DNA from: Pleurocapsa sp. FMAR1
GTDB taxonomy: Bacteria; Cyanobacteriota; Cyanobacteriia; Cyanobacteriales; Xenococcaceae
Direction: 5' to 3'
NCBI RefSeq assembly: GCF_963665995.1
Contig: NZ_OY762512.1
Coordinates: 2,790,001-2,854,000 of the forward strand
Length of the DNA stretch: 64,000 nt
The notes beneath the pieces were generated by a model. It ran no database searches, was not told where the DNA came from, and saw only the letters and a program-made list of their open reading frames with translations. The translations under genes were made by a program, and so were the position numbers. Positions 1 to 8,788 of the stretch are shown piece by piece; the first letter of the stretch is position 1, and each line of letters begins with the position of its first letter.

Positions 1-738
1 ATCCATCGGCTTGCTGAACGAATTATAAATTCTTGGCAAAAGTATTTAGATTTATCAGTTTATGCTTTGCCTGAGGGATTAGGATACGTAGAAGGTAAAT
101 TGGAAGGAGAAAGACTACGGATTGAAAATCGCTGTTATCAAACTCCTCAATTTCGCAAAATGCACCTGGAATTAGCCAAGGTTGGTAAAAACCTAGATAT
201 TCTCCATTGTGTAATGTTTCCTCGTCCCGAATATCCTCTACCGATTTTTGGCTGTGATATTGTGGCAGGTAGAGGAGGAATTAGTGCCGCGATCGCTGAT
301 TTGTCTCCCACTAGCCCCGAAAAAACTTTATCTGCTGGCTATACCGAGTCTCTTTTGGCACTACCAAAGTTTGAATTTGCCGAAGCAAGAGAATTACCCC
401 CCTGGGCTGATATTTTCTCCGATTTCTGTCTGTTTGTTCGCCCCCACAATGCTGAAGAAGAACAAGAGTTTTTGGATTTAGCCTCTAGCTATCTGCGTAT
501 ACACTGCAAACAAGCAGTAAAGTCTAATTCTGTATCTCTTCCCCAACAAGAACTATATTTAGCTGGACAAAGGTATTACTGCACCAAGCAGCAGCAAAAC
601 GATAAAACTCGTCGTGTTCTAGAAAAAGCTTTTGGCGAGGAATGGGCAGAAAATTATATGACTTCGGTATTATTTGATGTGCCTGAAGCCATAAGTGAAC
701 CAGAAGCTTCTGTAACTACCGAAAAAGCAAATTTATAA
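1..738 (+). CDS. pcyA: Phycocyanobilin:ferredoxin oxidoreductase (5' end outside window)
   Basis: PcyA reduces biliverdin IXalpha to phycocyanobilin with four electrons from ferredoxin, making the phycobilisome and phytochrome chromophore in the cytoplasm. The frame is open from base 1, so about 20 N-terminal residues are missing compared with the ~248-residue Synechocystis enzyme; a TTG at 67 is only an internal codon. Seen: the signature [14 protein letters not shown], the equivalents of Synechocystis catalytic Glu76 (MHLE), His88 (ILHC) and Asp105 (FGCD), and the C-terminal block [14 protein letters not shown]. The last ~15 residues (after LFDV) form a short non-conserved tail. Family and catalytic roles are established; assignment is secure. 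Confidence 0.96.
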   Translation: MHRLAERIINSWQKYLDLSVYALPEGLGYVEGKLEGERLRIENRCYQTPQFRKMHLELAKVGKNLDILHCVMFPRPEYPLPIFGCDIVAGRGGISAAIADLSPTSPEKTLSAGYTESLLALPKFEFAEARELPPWADIFSDFCLFVRPHNAEEEQEFLDLASSYLRIHCKQAVKSNSVSLPQQELYLAGQRYYCTKQQQNDKTRRVLEKAFGEEWAENYMTSVLFDVPEAISEPEASVTTEKANL

Positions 739-1289
739 TAGTTGCAGCTAGTATCCTATATCCCTAAAGGAATTTTTAGAGGCTGTTGATTAACTAAAAA
801 TCAAGTGCTTTTTTTGCTCTAGCCCATTTAAATTAAGTGTTTAAGTAGTAATATATTTGACAACGTTTCCTAAAACAGCGTAGTATAATATTAACTAATC
901 AATCGCCTGGCTGTTGAAAGCTGCGGTTTGATAAGCAATTTGAACGTAGAGAAAAGTTTGACTTTATATGGAAATACTGTCCCTTTCTCTCGTACTAGCA
1001 TTGGTAACAATCTATGACCTAGCTGTAAACAGCGAGTGTTAAGCAAGGTTCTAGCTCTGCTTGTATTTTGAAGCGATCGCAATTCAATCGGGAAAAGAAA
1101 AAGAGAGATGAAATAGTTTGCTTCAATGTACTTCTTTTCCTTCACTACAATTATGCTCGGCATGATTGATAATTTTTACGGCACTGACTTAATTTTAGAC
1201 GGTGCTTTTTTTATTGCAGAAATATTTTGTAATTTTTAAGATGATGGTTACAATTTTGAAGACACTATAGAAGCGCGATCGCTCTTATT
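739..1289. other. Intergenic stretch, no convincing gene
   Basis: 551 bases without a gene I can support. A weak A+T hairpin (TTGATT 786-791 / AATCAA 799-804) followed four bases later by seven Ts could terminate pcyA. An open frame on the minus strand (891-1163) has no recognisable motif and no ribosome-binding site. One HIP1 octamer lies near 1074. Confidence 0.4.
786..815 (+). terminator. Possible weak terminator of pcyA
   Basis: Six-base A+T-rich stem TTGATT/AATCAA with a 7-base loop, then GTGC and a run of seven T. It lies 48 bases past the pcyA stop. The stem is weak and the T run is not immediately adjacent, so this is only a candidate. Confidence 0.3.
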
Positions 1290-1913
1290 TTATCTGCCTA
1301 ATTGCTCTTTAATAACGTCAATTAGACTAGAACCTCCCCAGACAACGGCAATCAAAATTGAAGTAGAAATAGCCCCTGCTACAGCACAGATAATTAAACC
1401 CAATAAGCCGATCGCACCATCATCTTCTACTAAGCCAAAACCAGTTACAAAAATACCCATCGCTGGTAGGGTATTTGTCCCTGGAATAGGAATCATCATC
1501 GAAATAGACATTAAGGCGATCGCAATTCCCAAGATTACTCTACCAGGTAAACTAGTGCAAAGGGAGCTAAGACGGGGTTTAGTTATCGCTTCAATTCTCT
1601 CCAACCAAGGAATACCCTTTTTAATAAATCCTTGAACACTCTTAAGGGACATTGAACCATTCATGATTTTAGCAGGCAGCCAAGGGCGATCGCGACCTAT
1701 AATTAGCTGTATTGCCAAGAAAAACATCGCAATGCCAAAAGGAATCGAGTATCCAGGGGCAGGAATTGGCAAAGCAGAAGGTAAAGCCAAAACTACAAAT
1801 AAAAACCCAAATATTCTTTCCCCTGCCAAGGTTAAAATATCTGATAAAGTTACCTTTTCTTCCCTTGCTTCTTCAAAAAAGTAGCGATTTAATTCCACAG
1901 AAAGTTTAGCCAT
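1290..1913 (-). CDS. ExoD-family membrane protein
   Basis: Integral membrane protein of the ExoD family (named for a rhizobial exopolysaccharide gene; biochemical role unknown). From the chosen ATG at 1913 it has 207 residues. Seen: an N-terminal cytoplasmic helix (LSVELNRYFFEEA), then hydrophobic stretches containing the family hallmarks ALPSALPIPAPGYS (about residues 44-57) and MIPIPGTNTLPAMG (about 139-152), and a C-terminal membrane segment. I prefer 1913 over an upstream TTG at 1958 because GGGAG sits a few bases before it and the family begins there. No operon partner: the next gene upstream is pcyA on the other strand. Confidence 0.8.
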   Translation of the reverse strand: MAKLSVELNRYFFEEAREEKVTLSDILTLAGERIFGFLFVVLALPSALPIPAPGYSIPFGIAMFFLAIQLIIGRDRPWLPAKIMNGSMSLKSVQGFIKKGIPWLERIEAITKPRLSSLCTSLPGRVILGIAIALMSISMMIPIPGTNTLPAMGIFVTGFGLVEDDGAIGLLGLIICAVAGAISTSILIAVVWGGSSLIDVIKEQLGR

Positions 1914-2074
1914 TTGCTCCCACACTTTAGATAAATATAATTGTTTAGATAATACCAAGATCGAACTACTGGCAATTATAAAAACTTAAGCAAGATAAAA
2001 CCCAGGGACAGCACCGCTAAAAATCCCCAAGCTACCTAACAAAATATTTTTAAAACTAACTTTCAATAGTAATT

Positions 2075-2110
2075 GAAAAAAACAAAAAAAAGGTGAGCCT
2101 AACCCACCTT
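2075..2110 (-). terminator. Rho-independent terminator of ahcY
   Basis: Read on the minus strand, stem AAGGTG (2110-2105) pairs with CACCTT (2095-2090) around a 9-base loop, followed by eight T, a G and seven more T. It begins 26 bases past the ahcY stop codon. A textbook intrinsic terminator. Confidence 0.85.
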
Positions 2111-2135
2111 AATCTAAAATTATTGTTTAGTACTT

Positions 2136-3539
2136 TTAGTACTTGTAGCTGTCTGTTTTAAACGGGCCATTTACAGGCACTTTAATGTACTTAGCTTGTT
2201 CTTCAGTTAATTGAGTAATTACACCGTCAAACCCTGCAACCATGTAACGGGCTACTTCCTCGTCTAAATGCTTAGGTAAAACTTCTACTGTAATCGCACT
2301 TGCTTGTTCTTCGGCAGATTTATCGGCAAACTTGCGCTCGTATAATAACATTTGCGCTAATACCTGGTTCGCAAAAGAACCATCCATAATTCTCGAAGGA
2401 TGTCCTGTAGCATTACCTAAGTTAACTAAACGTCCCTCTGACAATAGAAGTAAGAAGTCTTGAGGGTCATTACTGCGATAAACTTGGTGGACTTGGGGTT
2501 TAACTTCTTCCCAACGCCATTCTTTACGCATAAAAGCAGTATCGATCTCGTTGTCGAAGTGACCAATGTTACAAACTACTGCACCTGGTTTTAAACATGA
2601 CAACATATAAGCATTACAAACATTATAGTTACCAGTTGCGGTAACAACCATGTCAAGAGAACCTAATAGTTCTTTGTTGATGCTGTTGATTGTGCCATCG
2701 TTTTTGCCATCAATAAAAGGAGATACTAATTCATAGCCATCCATACAGGCTTGCATAGCGCAAATCGGATCTACTTCGGCAACTTTAACAATCATGCCTT
2801 CTTGTCGTAGGGAAGCAACAGAACCTTTACCAACATCACCGTAGCCAATGACCAAAGCTTTTTTACCAGCCATTAGGTGATCGAGACCACGTTTGATGGC
2901 ATCATTTAGACTATGACGACAACCATACTTGTTATCGTTTTTAGTTTTTGTTACCGCATCATTAACGTTAACTGCAGGAATTTTTAATTCGCCATTTTCC
3001 AGCATTTCCCAAAGACGATGAACACCAGTGGTGGTTTCTTCGGTAACACCATGAATGCTATCGAGCATTTGAGGATACTTTTGGTGGATGTGACCAGTAA
3101 GATCGCCACCATCATCTAAAATCATGTTGGCATCCCAAAGATCGCCTTCTGCATTGTGGCAAGTTTGCTCGATACACCAGATATATTCTTCTTCTGTTTC
3201 GCCTTTCCATGCGTATACAGGGATTCCCGCAGCAGCGATCGCAGCTGCAGCGTGGTCTTGTGTAGAGAAAATATTACAAGAAGACCAACGAACTTCTGCA
3301 CCCAATTCGATTAAGGTTTCAATTAAAACCGCCGTCTGAATTGTCATATGAATACAGCCAATGATTTTCGCACCCTGTAGAGGCTTGCTTTCGCTGTATT
3401 TAGCGCGAATTGTCATTAAGGCTGGCATTTCACCTTCAGCAATAGATATTTCTTTACGTCCCCATTCTGCCAGAGTAATGTCCGCTACTTTATAGTCTTG
3501 TTTGTTCGTCTTTTCCTTGGTAATAACTTGTGTATTCAT
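2136..3539 (-). CDS. ahcY: Adenosylhomocysteinase
   Basis: Hydrolyses S-adenosylhomocysteine to adenosine and homocysteine in the activated methyl cycle, with tightly bound NAD. 467 residues, normal for bacterial enzymes with the extra ~40-residue loop. Seen: substrate histidine in GCIHMT (His64), DDGGD (142-146), EETTTG (167-172), Lys198/Asp202/Asn203 in the VTKTKNDN segment matching human Lys186/Asp190/Asn191, NAD fold GYGDVGKG (232-239), and the C-terminal SYKY tail that reaches the neighbouring subunit. Asn201 replaces the usual aromatic residue of this loop (KFDN), a small oddity. Single gene with its own terminator and a dyad near the promoter (see 3589-3621). Confidence 0.97.
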   Translation of the reverse strand: MNTQVITKEKTNKQDYKVADITLAEWGRKEISIAEGEMPALMTIRAKYSESKPLQGAKIIGCIHMTIQTAVLIETLIELGAEVRWSSCNIFSTQDHAAAAIAAAGIPVYAWKGETEEEYIWCIEQTCHNAEGDLWDANMILDDGGDLTGHIHQKYPQMLDSIHGVTEETTTGVHRLWEMLENGELKIPAVNVNDAVTKTKNDNKYGCRHSLNDAIKRGLDHLMAGKKALVIGYGDVGKGSVASLRQEGMIVKVAEVDPICAMQACMDGYELVSPFIDGKNDGTINSINKELLGSLDMVVTATGNYNVCNAYMLSCLKPGAVVCNIGHFDNEIDTAFMRKEWRWEEVKPQVHQVYRSNDPQDFLLLLSEGRLVNLGNATGHPSRIMDGSFANQVLAQMLLYERKFADKSAEEQASAITVEVLPKHLDEEVARYMVAGFDGVITQLTEEQAKYIKVPVNGPFKTDSYKY

Positions 3540-3588
3540 AGATTAGTTGTAAATTAAAGTGATAATTGTCAGGTATTTGTGTTGCAGT

Positions 3589-3621
3589 TTGCTGACCCAA
3601 ATGGCTATCAGCAATATTATA
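3589..3621 (-). promoter_or_regulatory. ahcY -10 box and adjacent perfect dyad
   Basis: On the minus strand TATAAT (3621-3616) is a perfect -10 hexamer. Directly downstream lies a 7-bp inverted repeat, TTGCTGA (3614-3608) and TCAGCAA (3595-3589) around 12 bases. Depending on the true start site it is either an operator overlapping the start or a hairpin at the 5' end of the leader. The loop pentamer ATTTG can pair with CAAAT a little further downstream, so a pseudoknot is possible. No family of riboswitch is recognised. Confidence 0.45.
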
Positions 3622-4115
3622 TTGTTTAGCAAAGCCTGCTTGATCCTATCTCAATACAGTTGACTTAGCAGTAAATCGCCTTATCTATAGCAAATATAAC
3701 AGTAAACATTAAATGTGTTCTTTTGATTCTAATGATTTGAGTTGATTACCAATCACTAATAAATCTTCAAAGTAGTATCATCTAATGGTAAATATTTTTC
3801 TTAAGTAATATAACACAGTTATTTAACTGATGTTTGATGTCAAACATTAGAAACTGTGGTCATTTAAGGGAAAGGATGCTTTTGAGCGAGGAAGTGCGCG
3901 GGAGCATCGCTTTTTAAACTTCTTGAAGTAAAAAAAATTTATTCTTTCAGTTAGCCGAGTTTTCAATTGTTCGGGGGTTGAATTTTCAAAAAAAATTATT
4001 TGTAAACTGTTTATGGGTAGTATTACTACAAAAAGATTCAAGTATTCACTGTTAAAAATTCAGATCGTGATCATCAAAAAAACTTATCTCAGTAAACTTT
4101 TCAGTAGCGCAGTTT
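3622..4115. other. Intergenic region with nested inverted repeats
   Basis: Between ahcY and the next gene. It holds a near-perfect palindrome ATGTTTGA-TG-TCAAACAT (3830-3847), directly preceded by CAGTTA-TT-TAACTG (3817-3830) and enclosed by ACAGTT/AACTGT, so the block around 3816-3857 can fold in several ways. A G+C-rich repeat-like stretch follows (about 3879-3910). No gene is supported. Confidence 0.4.
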
Positions 4116-4964
4116 TTGCATATAAAAAAGCATTTCCTCACCGAAGGCGGCGGACGAAGCGTCCGCGGCAGCATATTCCACTCTCGCGGTGGGGGTCTCC
4201 CCCATAAGCGACTGAATCAACAAAGGCTTAAGCCGCATGTAGCGCTCGCCATAATCGCGCTCGCCATTTTATTAACTAACTTTGCTTACACTCCTATTGC
4301 TTTAGCTCAAGATAATCTTCCAACTTACTACCGAGAAAAAGTAATTCATAATCCTGGCGGTATTGGTAAATACTATATGGGTCGTGAAATTGCTCAGGTA
4401 ATGGGACATCAGGCGATGATGTGGTTAGAAAGAGATAGCAGGGAAACAGAAGAACGACCAACCACCACTGTACAGCAGCTAGAGTTAAAACCAGATGATG
4501 TGGTGGCAGATATTGGTGCGGGGACTGGTTACTTTAGCTTTCGCATGGCTGAAAAAGTGCCAAAGGGAAAGGTTTATGCGGTGGATATTCAGCCAGAAAT
4601 GTTAGATGCAGTTAATTTTCTCAAGGAAGAAAATAACATTGCCAACGTAGAGACTATTCTAGGAAAAGAAGACAATCCTAATTTACCCCCAGCTAGCATT
4701 GATTTAGCTTTTATGGTAGATGCTTATCATGAATTTGCCTATCCCAGAGAAATGATGGCAGGGATATATCAGGCACTAAAACCAGGAGGCAGAGTTGTAT
4801 TGCTTGAATACCGTAAAGAAAACCCGCTGATTATGATCAAGCCTCTCCATAAAATGACTCAAAAGCAGGTAAAAAAAGAATTACAAGCAGTTGGCTTAAA
4901 ATGGCAGACAACCAAAGAATTTTTGCCAGAACAACATTTTTTAGTATTCAATAAGCCTGTTTAA
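4116..4964 (+). CDS. Secreted methyltransferase-like protein with a repeat-derived N terminus
   Basis: Class I SAM-dependent methyltransferase fold with an N-terminal export signal. Seen: hydrophobic core ALAIIALAILLTNFAY followed by the cleavage-like IALAQ, then motif I VVADIGAGTGYFS, an acidic strand end AVDIQPEM, and a post-motif LDLAFMVDAYHEF-like stretch. Substrate unknown; the family is common in cyanobacteria. Odd: no ATG or GTG precedes the signal core in frame. The only start is TTG at 4116, and the bases between it and the signal (about 4141-4203) are a G+C-rich palindromic repeat, so the native start may have been replaced. A 15-bp tandem duplication (4242-4256, 4257-) encodes ALAII-ALAIL in the signal. 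Confidence 0.7.
   Translation: MHIKKHFLTEGGGRSVRGSIFHSRGGGLPHKRLNQQRLKPHVALAIIALAILLTNFAYTPIALAQDNLPTYYREKVIHNPGGIGKYYMGREIAQVMGHQAMMWLERDSRETEERPTTTVQQLELKPDDVVADIGAGTGYFSFRMAEKVPKGKVYAVDIQPEMLDAVNFLKEENNIANVETILGKEDNPNLPPASIDLAFMVDAYHEFAYPREMMAGIYQALKPGGRVVLLEYRKENPLIMIKPLHKMTQKQVKKELQAVGLKWQTTKEFLPEQHFLVFNKPV
4141..4203. repeat. G+C-rich palindromic repeat inside the start of a gene
   Basis: Two tight hairpins, CGGACG-AAG-CGTCCG (4151-4165) and GGGGG-TCT-CCCCC (4191-4203), in otherwise A+T-rich DNA. The same architecture (5-6 bp arms, 3-base loop) recurs at 24147-24205 and in the cluster at 29040-29552. The stretch is read as protein (GGGRSVRGS...) in the downstream gene. Confidence 0.7.
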
Positions 4965-5045
4965 TTTCATTTATATTCTTTCAAGGCATCTTCAACTGGC
5001 ATTAATTACTAGGGATTCAATTATAAACTCTAACTGTTGAATAAA

Positions 5046-5079
5046 AAAAGAGACACACCGTGATAGGTGTGTCTCTTTT
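5046..5079. terminator. Bidirectional intrinsic terminator
   Basis: Perfect 14-bp stem, 5046-5059 against 5066-5079, loop GTGATA, with A run on the left and T run on the right. It lies between the converging methyltransferase-like gene and dnaK and can stop both. Confidence 0.9.
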
Positions 5080-5118
5080 GACTTAAAGTCTCAGTTTAAT
5101 TCTCTTTAACTGCTTAAA

Positions 5119-7050
5119 CTATTTAGTTTCCGAAAACTCGGCATCGATTACATCATCGCCACTATTGCTAGAACCACCGCCATCAGCTTGGTCTACAGGA
5201 GGTTCTTCTCCTGGGGCTTCACCCGCTGCTGCATCTGCTGCACCTTCACCTTGTTGGTAGATGCTGCTACCGATGCTGTAGAGAGTTTGCTGTAGTTCGG
5301 GCAGAAGAGTTTTGATTTTCTCATCGTCTTCTGAAGCGACAGCTTCTTTCAGGTCTTTAATTAGACCTTCAGCTTTAGTTTTGTCATCAGCAGATACCTT
5401 GTCACCTAGTTCGGTAAGCTGTTTCTCTGCTTGATATACCAAGGAGTCAGCCTGGTTTTTGCGGTCAATCGCTTCGCGACGTTCTTTGTCAGCAGAAGCA
5501 TTAGACTCTGCTTCTTGTACCATGCGATCAACTTCATCATCAGGAAGAGTTGATGCACCAGTGATACTGATAGACTGCTCTTTGCCTGTACCTTTATCTT
5601 TGGCAGTTACGTTTAAAATACCGTTAGCGTCGATATCAAAAGTAACCTCAATTTGAGGTACACCACGAGGTGCGGGAGGAATGCCGTCTAAGCGGAACGT
5701 TCCCAAACTCTTATTATCTTTCCCAAATTCTCTTTCTCCTTGCAGAACATGAATTTCTACATTAGTTTGACCGTCAACGGCGGTAGAGAAGGTTTCTGAT
5801 TTCTTGGTAGGAATAGTAGTGTTACGAGGAATAATCTTAGTCATTACCCCACCCAAGGTTTCTACACCCAGAGAAAGAGGAGTAACGTCTAGAAGTAAGA
5901 TATCTTTAACTTCCCCAGCCAAAACACCAGCTTGAATAGCTGCACCGACTGCCACTACTTCATCAGGGTTTACAGTTTGATTGGGATCTTTACCTAAAAC
6001 TCGTTTGGTAACATCAACGATCGAGGGAATACGGGTTGAACCACCCACCATTACTATTTCATCGATCGCTTCTTTGGCTAGCTTAGAATCTTTGAGAGCC
6101 TGCTCAACAGGAATGCGACAGCGATCGATTAGATCGGAACATAACTCTTCAAACTTAGCTCTAGTTAAAGAAACGTCAAGGTGCTTGGGACCATCCTGAG
6201 TTGCGGTAATAAAAGGAAGGTTGATATCAGTTTGAGTCGCGCTAGAAAGTTCAATCTTGGCTTTCTCCGCTGCTTCAGTAAGACGCTGTAAAGCCTGATT
6301 GTCTTTACGGAGGTCAATACCTTCGTTTTTCTGAAATTCCCCTGCTAGATAGTCAACGATCTTTTTATCAAAGTCATCACCACCTAGATGAGTATCACCA
6401 GCGGTAGCCAAAACTTCAAATACGCCGTCCCCTACTTCTAGAATCGAAACGTCAAATGTACCACCACCTAAGTCAAAGACGAGGATAGTTTCATTATCTT
6501 TTTTATCTAGACCATAAGCCAAAGAGGCTGCGGTAGGTTCGTTAATAATCCGCAACACCTCTACCCCAGCGATTTTACCAGCGTCTTTAGTTGCCTGACG
6601 CTGAGAATCATTGAAGTAGGCAGGAACAGTAATAACTGCTTGAGTTACCTTTTCTCCCAGATATTTACTAGCATCTTCAACTAGTTTACGTAATACTTGA
6701 GCCGAAATTTCTTCTGGTGCAAACTGCTTATCTTGTGCAGGACAGTTTAACTTAACATTACCATTGCTATCTTTGACTACATCGTAGGCAACCTCTTTAG
6801 TTTCGTTAGTTACTTCATCAGACCGGCGACCAATAAAGCGCTTAACTGAATAAAAAGTGTTACCAGTGTTCATCACAGCCTGGCGTTTCGCAATCTGACC
6901 AACTAGAAGATCGCCATTTTTTGCGTAAGCGACAACTGAGGGAGTAGTTCTAAAACCTTCCGCGTTAGCGATAACCGTGGGTTTTCCCCCTTCCATCACT
7001 GCTACACAAGAGTTAGTAGTTCCTAAGTCAATACCAACAACTTTTGCCAT
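5119..7050 (-). CDS. dnaK: Molecular chaperone DnaK (Hsp70)
   Basis: ATP-driven Hsp70 that binds unfolded segments with DnaJ and GrpE. 643 residues, standard length. Seen: start [18 protein letters not shown], phosphate loops [10 protein letters not shown] and [14 protein letters not shown], linker [13 protein letters not shown] joining the ATPase to the substrate domain, and a C-terminal acidic tail ending [11 protein letters not shown]. Length and tail match the essential housekeeping DnaK2 type rather than the longer cyanobacterial DnaK1/3 types (inference). No dnaJ or grpE neighbour, and no CIRCE operator in the upstream region; GGAG lies about 16 bases before the ATG. Confidence 0.97.
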   Translation of the reverse strand: MAKVVGIDLGTTNSCVAVMEGGKPTVIANAEGFRTTPSVVAYAKNGDLLVGQIAKRQAVMNTGNTFYSVKRFIGRRSDEVTNETKEVAYDVVKDSNGNVKLNCPAQDKQFAPEEISAQVLRKLVEDASKYLGEKVTQAVITVPAYFNDSQRQATKDAGKIAGVEVLRIINEPTAASLAYGLDKKDNETILVFDLGGGTFDVSILEVGDGVFEVLATAGDTHLGGDDFDKKIVDYLAGEFQKNEGIDLRKDNQALQRLTEAAEKAKIELSSATQTDINLPFITATQDGPKHLDVSLTRAKFEELCSDLIDRCRIPVEQALKDSKLAKEAIDEIVMVGGSTRIPSIVDVTKRVLGKDPNQTVNPDEVVAVGAAIQAGVLAGEVKDILLLDVTPLSLGVETLGGVMTKIIPRNTTIPTKKSETFSTAVDGQTNVEIHVLQGEREFGKDNKSLGTFRLDGIPPAPRGVPQIEVTFDIDANGILNVTAKDKGTGKEQSISITGASTLPDDEVDRMVQEAESNASADKERREAIDRKNQADSLVYQAEKQLTELGDKVSADDKTKAEGLIKDLKEAVASEDDEKIKTLLPELQQTLYSIGSSIYQQGEGAADAAAGEAPGEEPPVDQADGGGSSNSGDDVIDAEFSETK

Positions 7051-7370
7051 ACTTTAAGCAATACTCCGAATTTAACAACAAAAACTAAAATTTTTTTTGA
7101 GGCAGTGCAATAATATACAATGCGCTATAGATTTAGACTATTTGTGAATCTTATTGGCTTGCTTTTCTCGCCTCAGTTATCACATCTATCTCTATACATA
7201 GTGCAAGTTAATCGTAAGTCTTAGGTAGTGTAGTTTTCCGAACCTTAGGATGGCGGTTGAAGTATAAAGGATGATGGATAAATAGTAACTGGTAGCAGTC
7301 AATATCAATAAAATGCTTGAATCTCCTTACTATTTATTATCATTGAGAAGGCATTTATTTAAAGAGAAGA
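7051..7370. other. Divergent promoter region dnaK / SemiSWEET
   Basis: 320 A+T-rich bases between divergent genes, presumably with both promoters. I looked for the CIRCE heat-shock repeat and did not see it. No other clear motif. Confidence 0.4.
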
Positions 7371-7646
7371 GTGAAATATTTTTATATGGAATTTCCATTT
7401 ATGACTTACGTGGGTCTTTTGGCAGGTATTTTAACTACTATTTCTTTTCTGCCACAGGCAGTTCGCGCCTGGAAGACTAAATCTACTAAAGACATCTCTC
7501 TGGCAATGTTTCTTTCTTTTTGTCTTGGGGTTGTACTATGGGTAATTTATGGTTTTTATACTCAAAATCTGCCTGTGTTTCTAGCCAATTTCGTCACTTT
7601 TATTCTGGCGTTTTCAATTTTGGTTTGCAAATTAAAGTATGGGTAA
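7371..7646 (+). CDS. SemiSWEET-type sugar transporter
   Basis: Small three-helix membrane protein of the SemiSWEET (MtN3/PQ-loop) family, which dimerises to move sugars across the inner membrane. 91 residues from GTG 7371, or 86 from ATG 7386. Seen: helix 1 with the TTISFLPQAVRAWKTKSTKD motif whose Pro-Gln gives the PQ-loop its name, helix 2 SFCLGVVLWVIYG, and helix 3 LANFVTFILAFSILV. The sugar cannot be read from sequence. It lies just upstream of gpsA on the same strand with a 113-base gap. Confidence 0.9.
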   Translation: MKYFYMEFPFMTYVGLLAGILTTISFLPQAVRAWKTKSTKDISLAMFLSFCLGVVLWVIYGFYTQNLPVFLANFVTFILAFSILVCKLKYG

Positions 7647-7759
7647 ATGGCAATAATGATTTGTATTTCCTATATCAGCAAAATAAACGGCAGGATCTCT
7701 TTTAAAGTATTAACAAAGAAGAAATTAAAAATACTATTGTTGAAATTGTATCCATAAAT

Positions 7760-8695
7760 ATGTCATCTAATATTGTCGCCATTTTAGGCACAGGAGTATG
7801 GGGTTCAGCTTTGGGTGCGATCGCCAAAAGCAATAGCCATGATGTCCATTTTTGGTCTCATCGTGGTGATGTGACCTTAGAATCAGTAGTGAAGGATGCA
7901 GATATTATTGTTTCTGCGGTTTCCATGAAGGGAGTCATTCCCACTATTGGCAAACTGCGATCGCTCAACCTGCCTACAGATAAAATTATCGTTACCGCTA
8001 CTAAGGGATTAGACCCTGAAACTACCCGTACCCCTTCCCAGATTTGGCAAACAGCTTTCCCAGATCATTCTGTAGTAGTATTGTCTGGTCCTAATCTTTC
8101 TAAGGAAATAGCCAAAGGTTTACCTGCTGCCACAGTGGTAGCCAGCAATGATTTAGCTGCTGCTGAGAGAGTACAAGAGATTTATTCTTCAGATACCTTT
8201 AGGGTTTATGTGAATGAAGATCCCATCGGCACAGAATTGGGAGGAACGCTGAAAAATGTAATTGCGATCGCCTCTGGTGTTTGTGATGGCATGGAGTTAG
8301 GCACAAACGCTAAAGCAGCTTTACTTACCCGCGCCTTACCTGAAATGATTCGCATCGGCATCCACTTGGGTGCATCGGCAGAAACCTTTTTTGGTTTATC
8401 TGGTTTAGGAGATTTAATGGCTACCTGTGATAGTTCATTATCTCGAAATTACCAAGTAGGCTATGGGCTTTCTCACGGCAAACCTTTAGAGGAAATTTTG
8501 GCAGACTTAGAAGGCACAGCAGAAGGAGTAAATACAGCAAATGTACTGGTTAAAATAGCCGATTTAGAAGCGATCGCCGTCCCCATTGCCCGACAGGTAC
8601 ACCGACTCTTACGGGCTAAAATAACCCCCGAAGAAGCGATTCAAGCACTAATGGAAAGGGATCTCAAACCAGAATTTTGCGATTTGGATTTCTAA
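7760..8695 (+). CDS. gpsA: NAD(P)-dependent glycerol-3-phosphate dehydrogenase
   Basis: Reduces dihydroxyacetone phosphate to sn-glycerol-3-phosphate, the backbone of membrane lipids. 311 residues, normal. Seen: dinucleotide loop GTGVWGSA (10-17), the LSGPNLSKEI block (108-117), catalytic Lys165 in GGTLKNVIAIASG, and the C-terminal helical domain with FFGLSGLGDLMATC and GTAEGVNTA. The ATG at 7760 fits the family start; no strong ribosome-binding site is visible. Confidence 0.96.
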   Translation: MSSNIVAILGTGVWGSALGAIAKSNSHDVHFWSHRGDVTLESVVKDADIIVSAVSMKGVIPTIGKLRSLNLPTDKIIVTATKGLDPETTRTPSQIWQTAFPDHSVVVLSGPNLSKEIAKGLPAATVVASNDLAAAERVQEIYSSDTFRVYVNEDPIGTELGGTLKNVIAIASGVCDGMELGTNAKAALLTRALPEMIRIGIHLGASAETFFGLSGLGDLMATCDSSLSRNYQVGYGLSHGKPLEEILADLEGTAEGVNTANVLVKIADLEAIAVPIARQVHRLLRAKITPEEAIQALMERDLKPEFCDLDF

Positions 8696-8756
8696 ATGTT
8701 GAACCATTAAAAATGTAATTTTTCTAGCAATTAAGTCCGCTACAATTGCGCTTGGC

Positions 8757-8783
8757 AGTTTAATTTAACCGTTTAGTTAAACT
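8757..8783. terminator. Weak inverted repeat between converging genes
   Basis: AGTTTAA (8757-8763) and TTAAACT (8777-8783) around 13 bases, between the ends of gpsA and the pentapeptide lipoprotein gene. A+T-rich and without long T runs; it may act as a weak terminator. Confidence 0.3.
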
Positions 8784-8788
8784 TTATA

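Noticed and set aside
960-1030. Words resembling 23S rRNA (CTCTCGTACTAG)
   Set aside because: Only a dozen bases match; no further rRNA sequence around it.
891-1163. Open frame of 90 codons on the minus strand
   Set aside because: No known motif, no ribosome-binding site, and composition like the surrounding non-coding DNA.
3540-3660. SAH riboswitch before ahcY
   Set aside because: I could not match the known SAH-riboswitch core; only a dyad with possible pseudoknot is seen.
7051-7200. CIRCE/HrcA operator before dnaK
   Set aside because: No TTAGCACTC-N9-GAGTGCTAA or close variant found.
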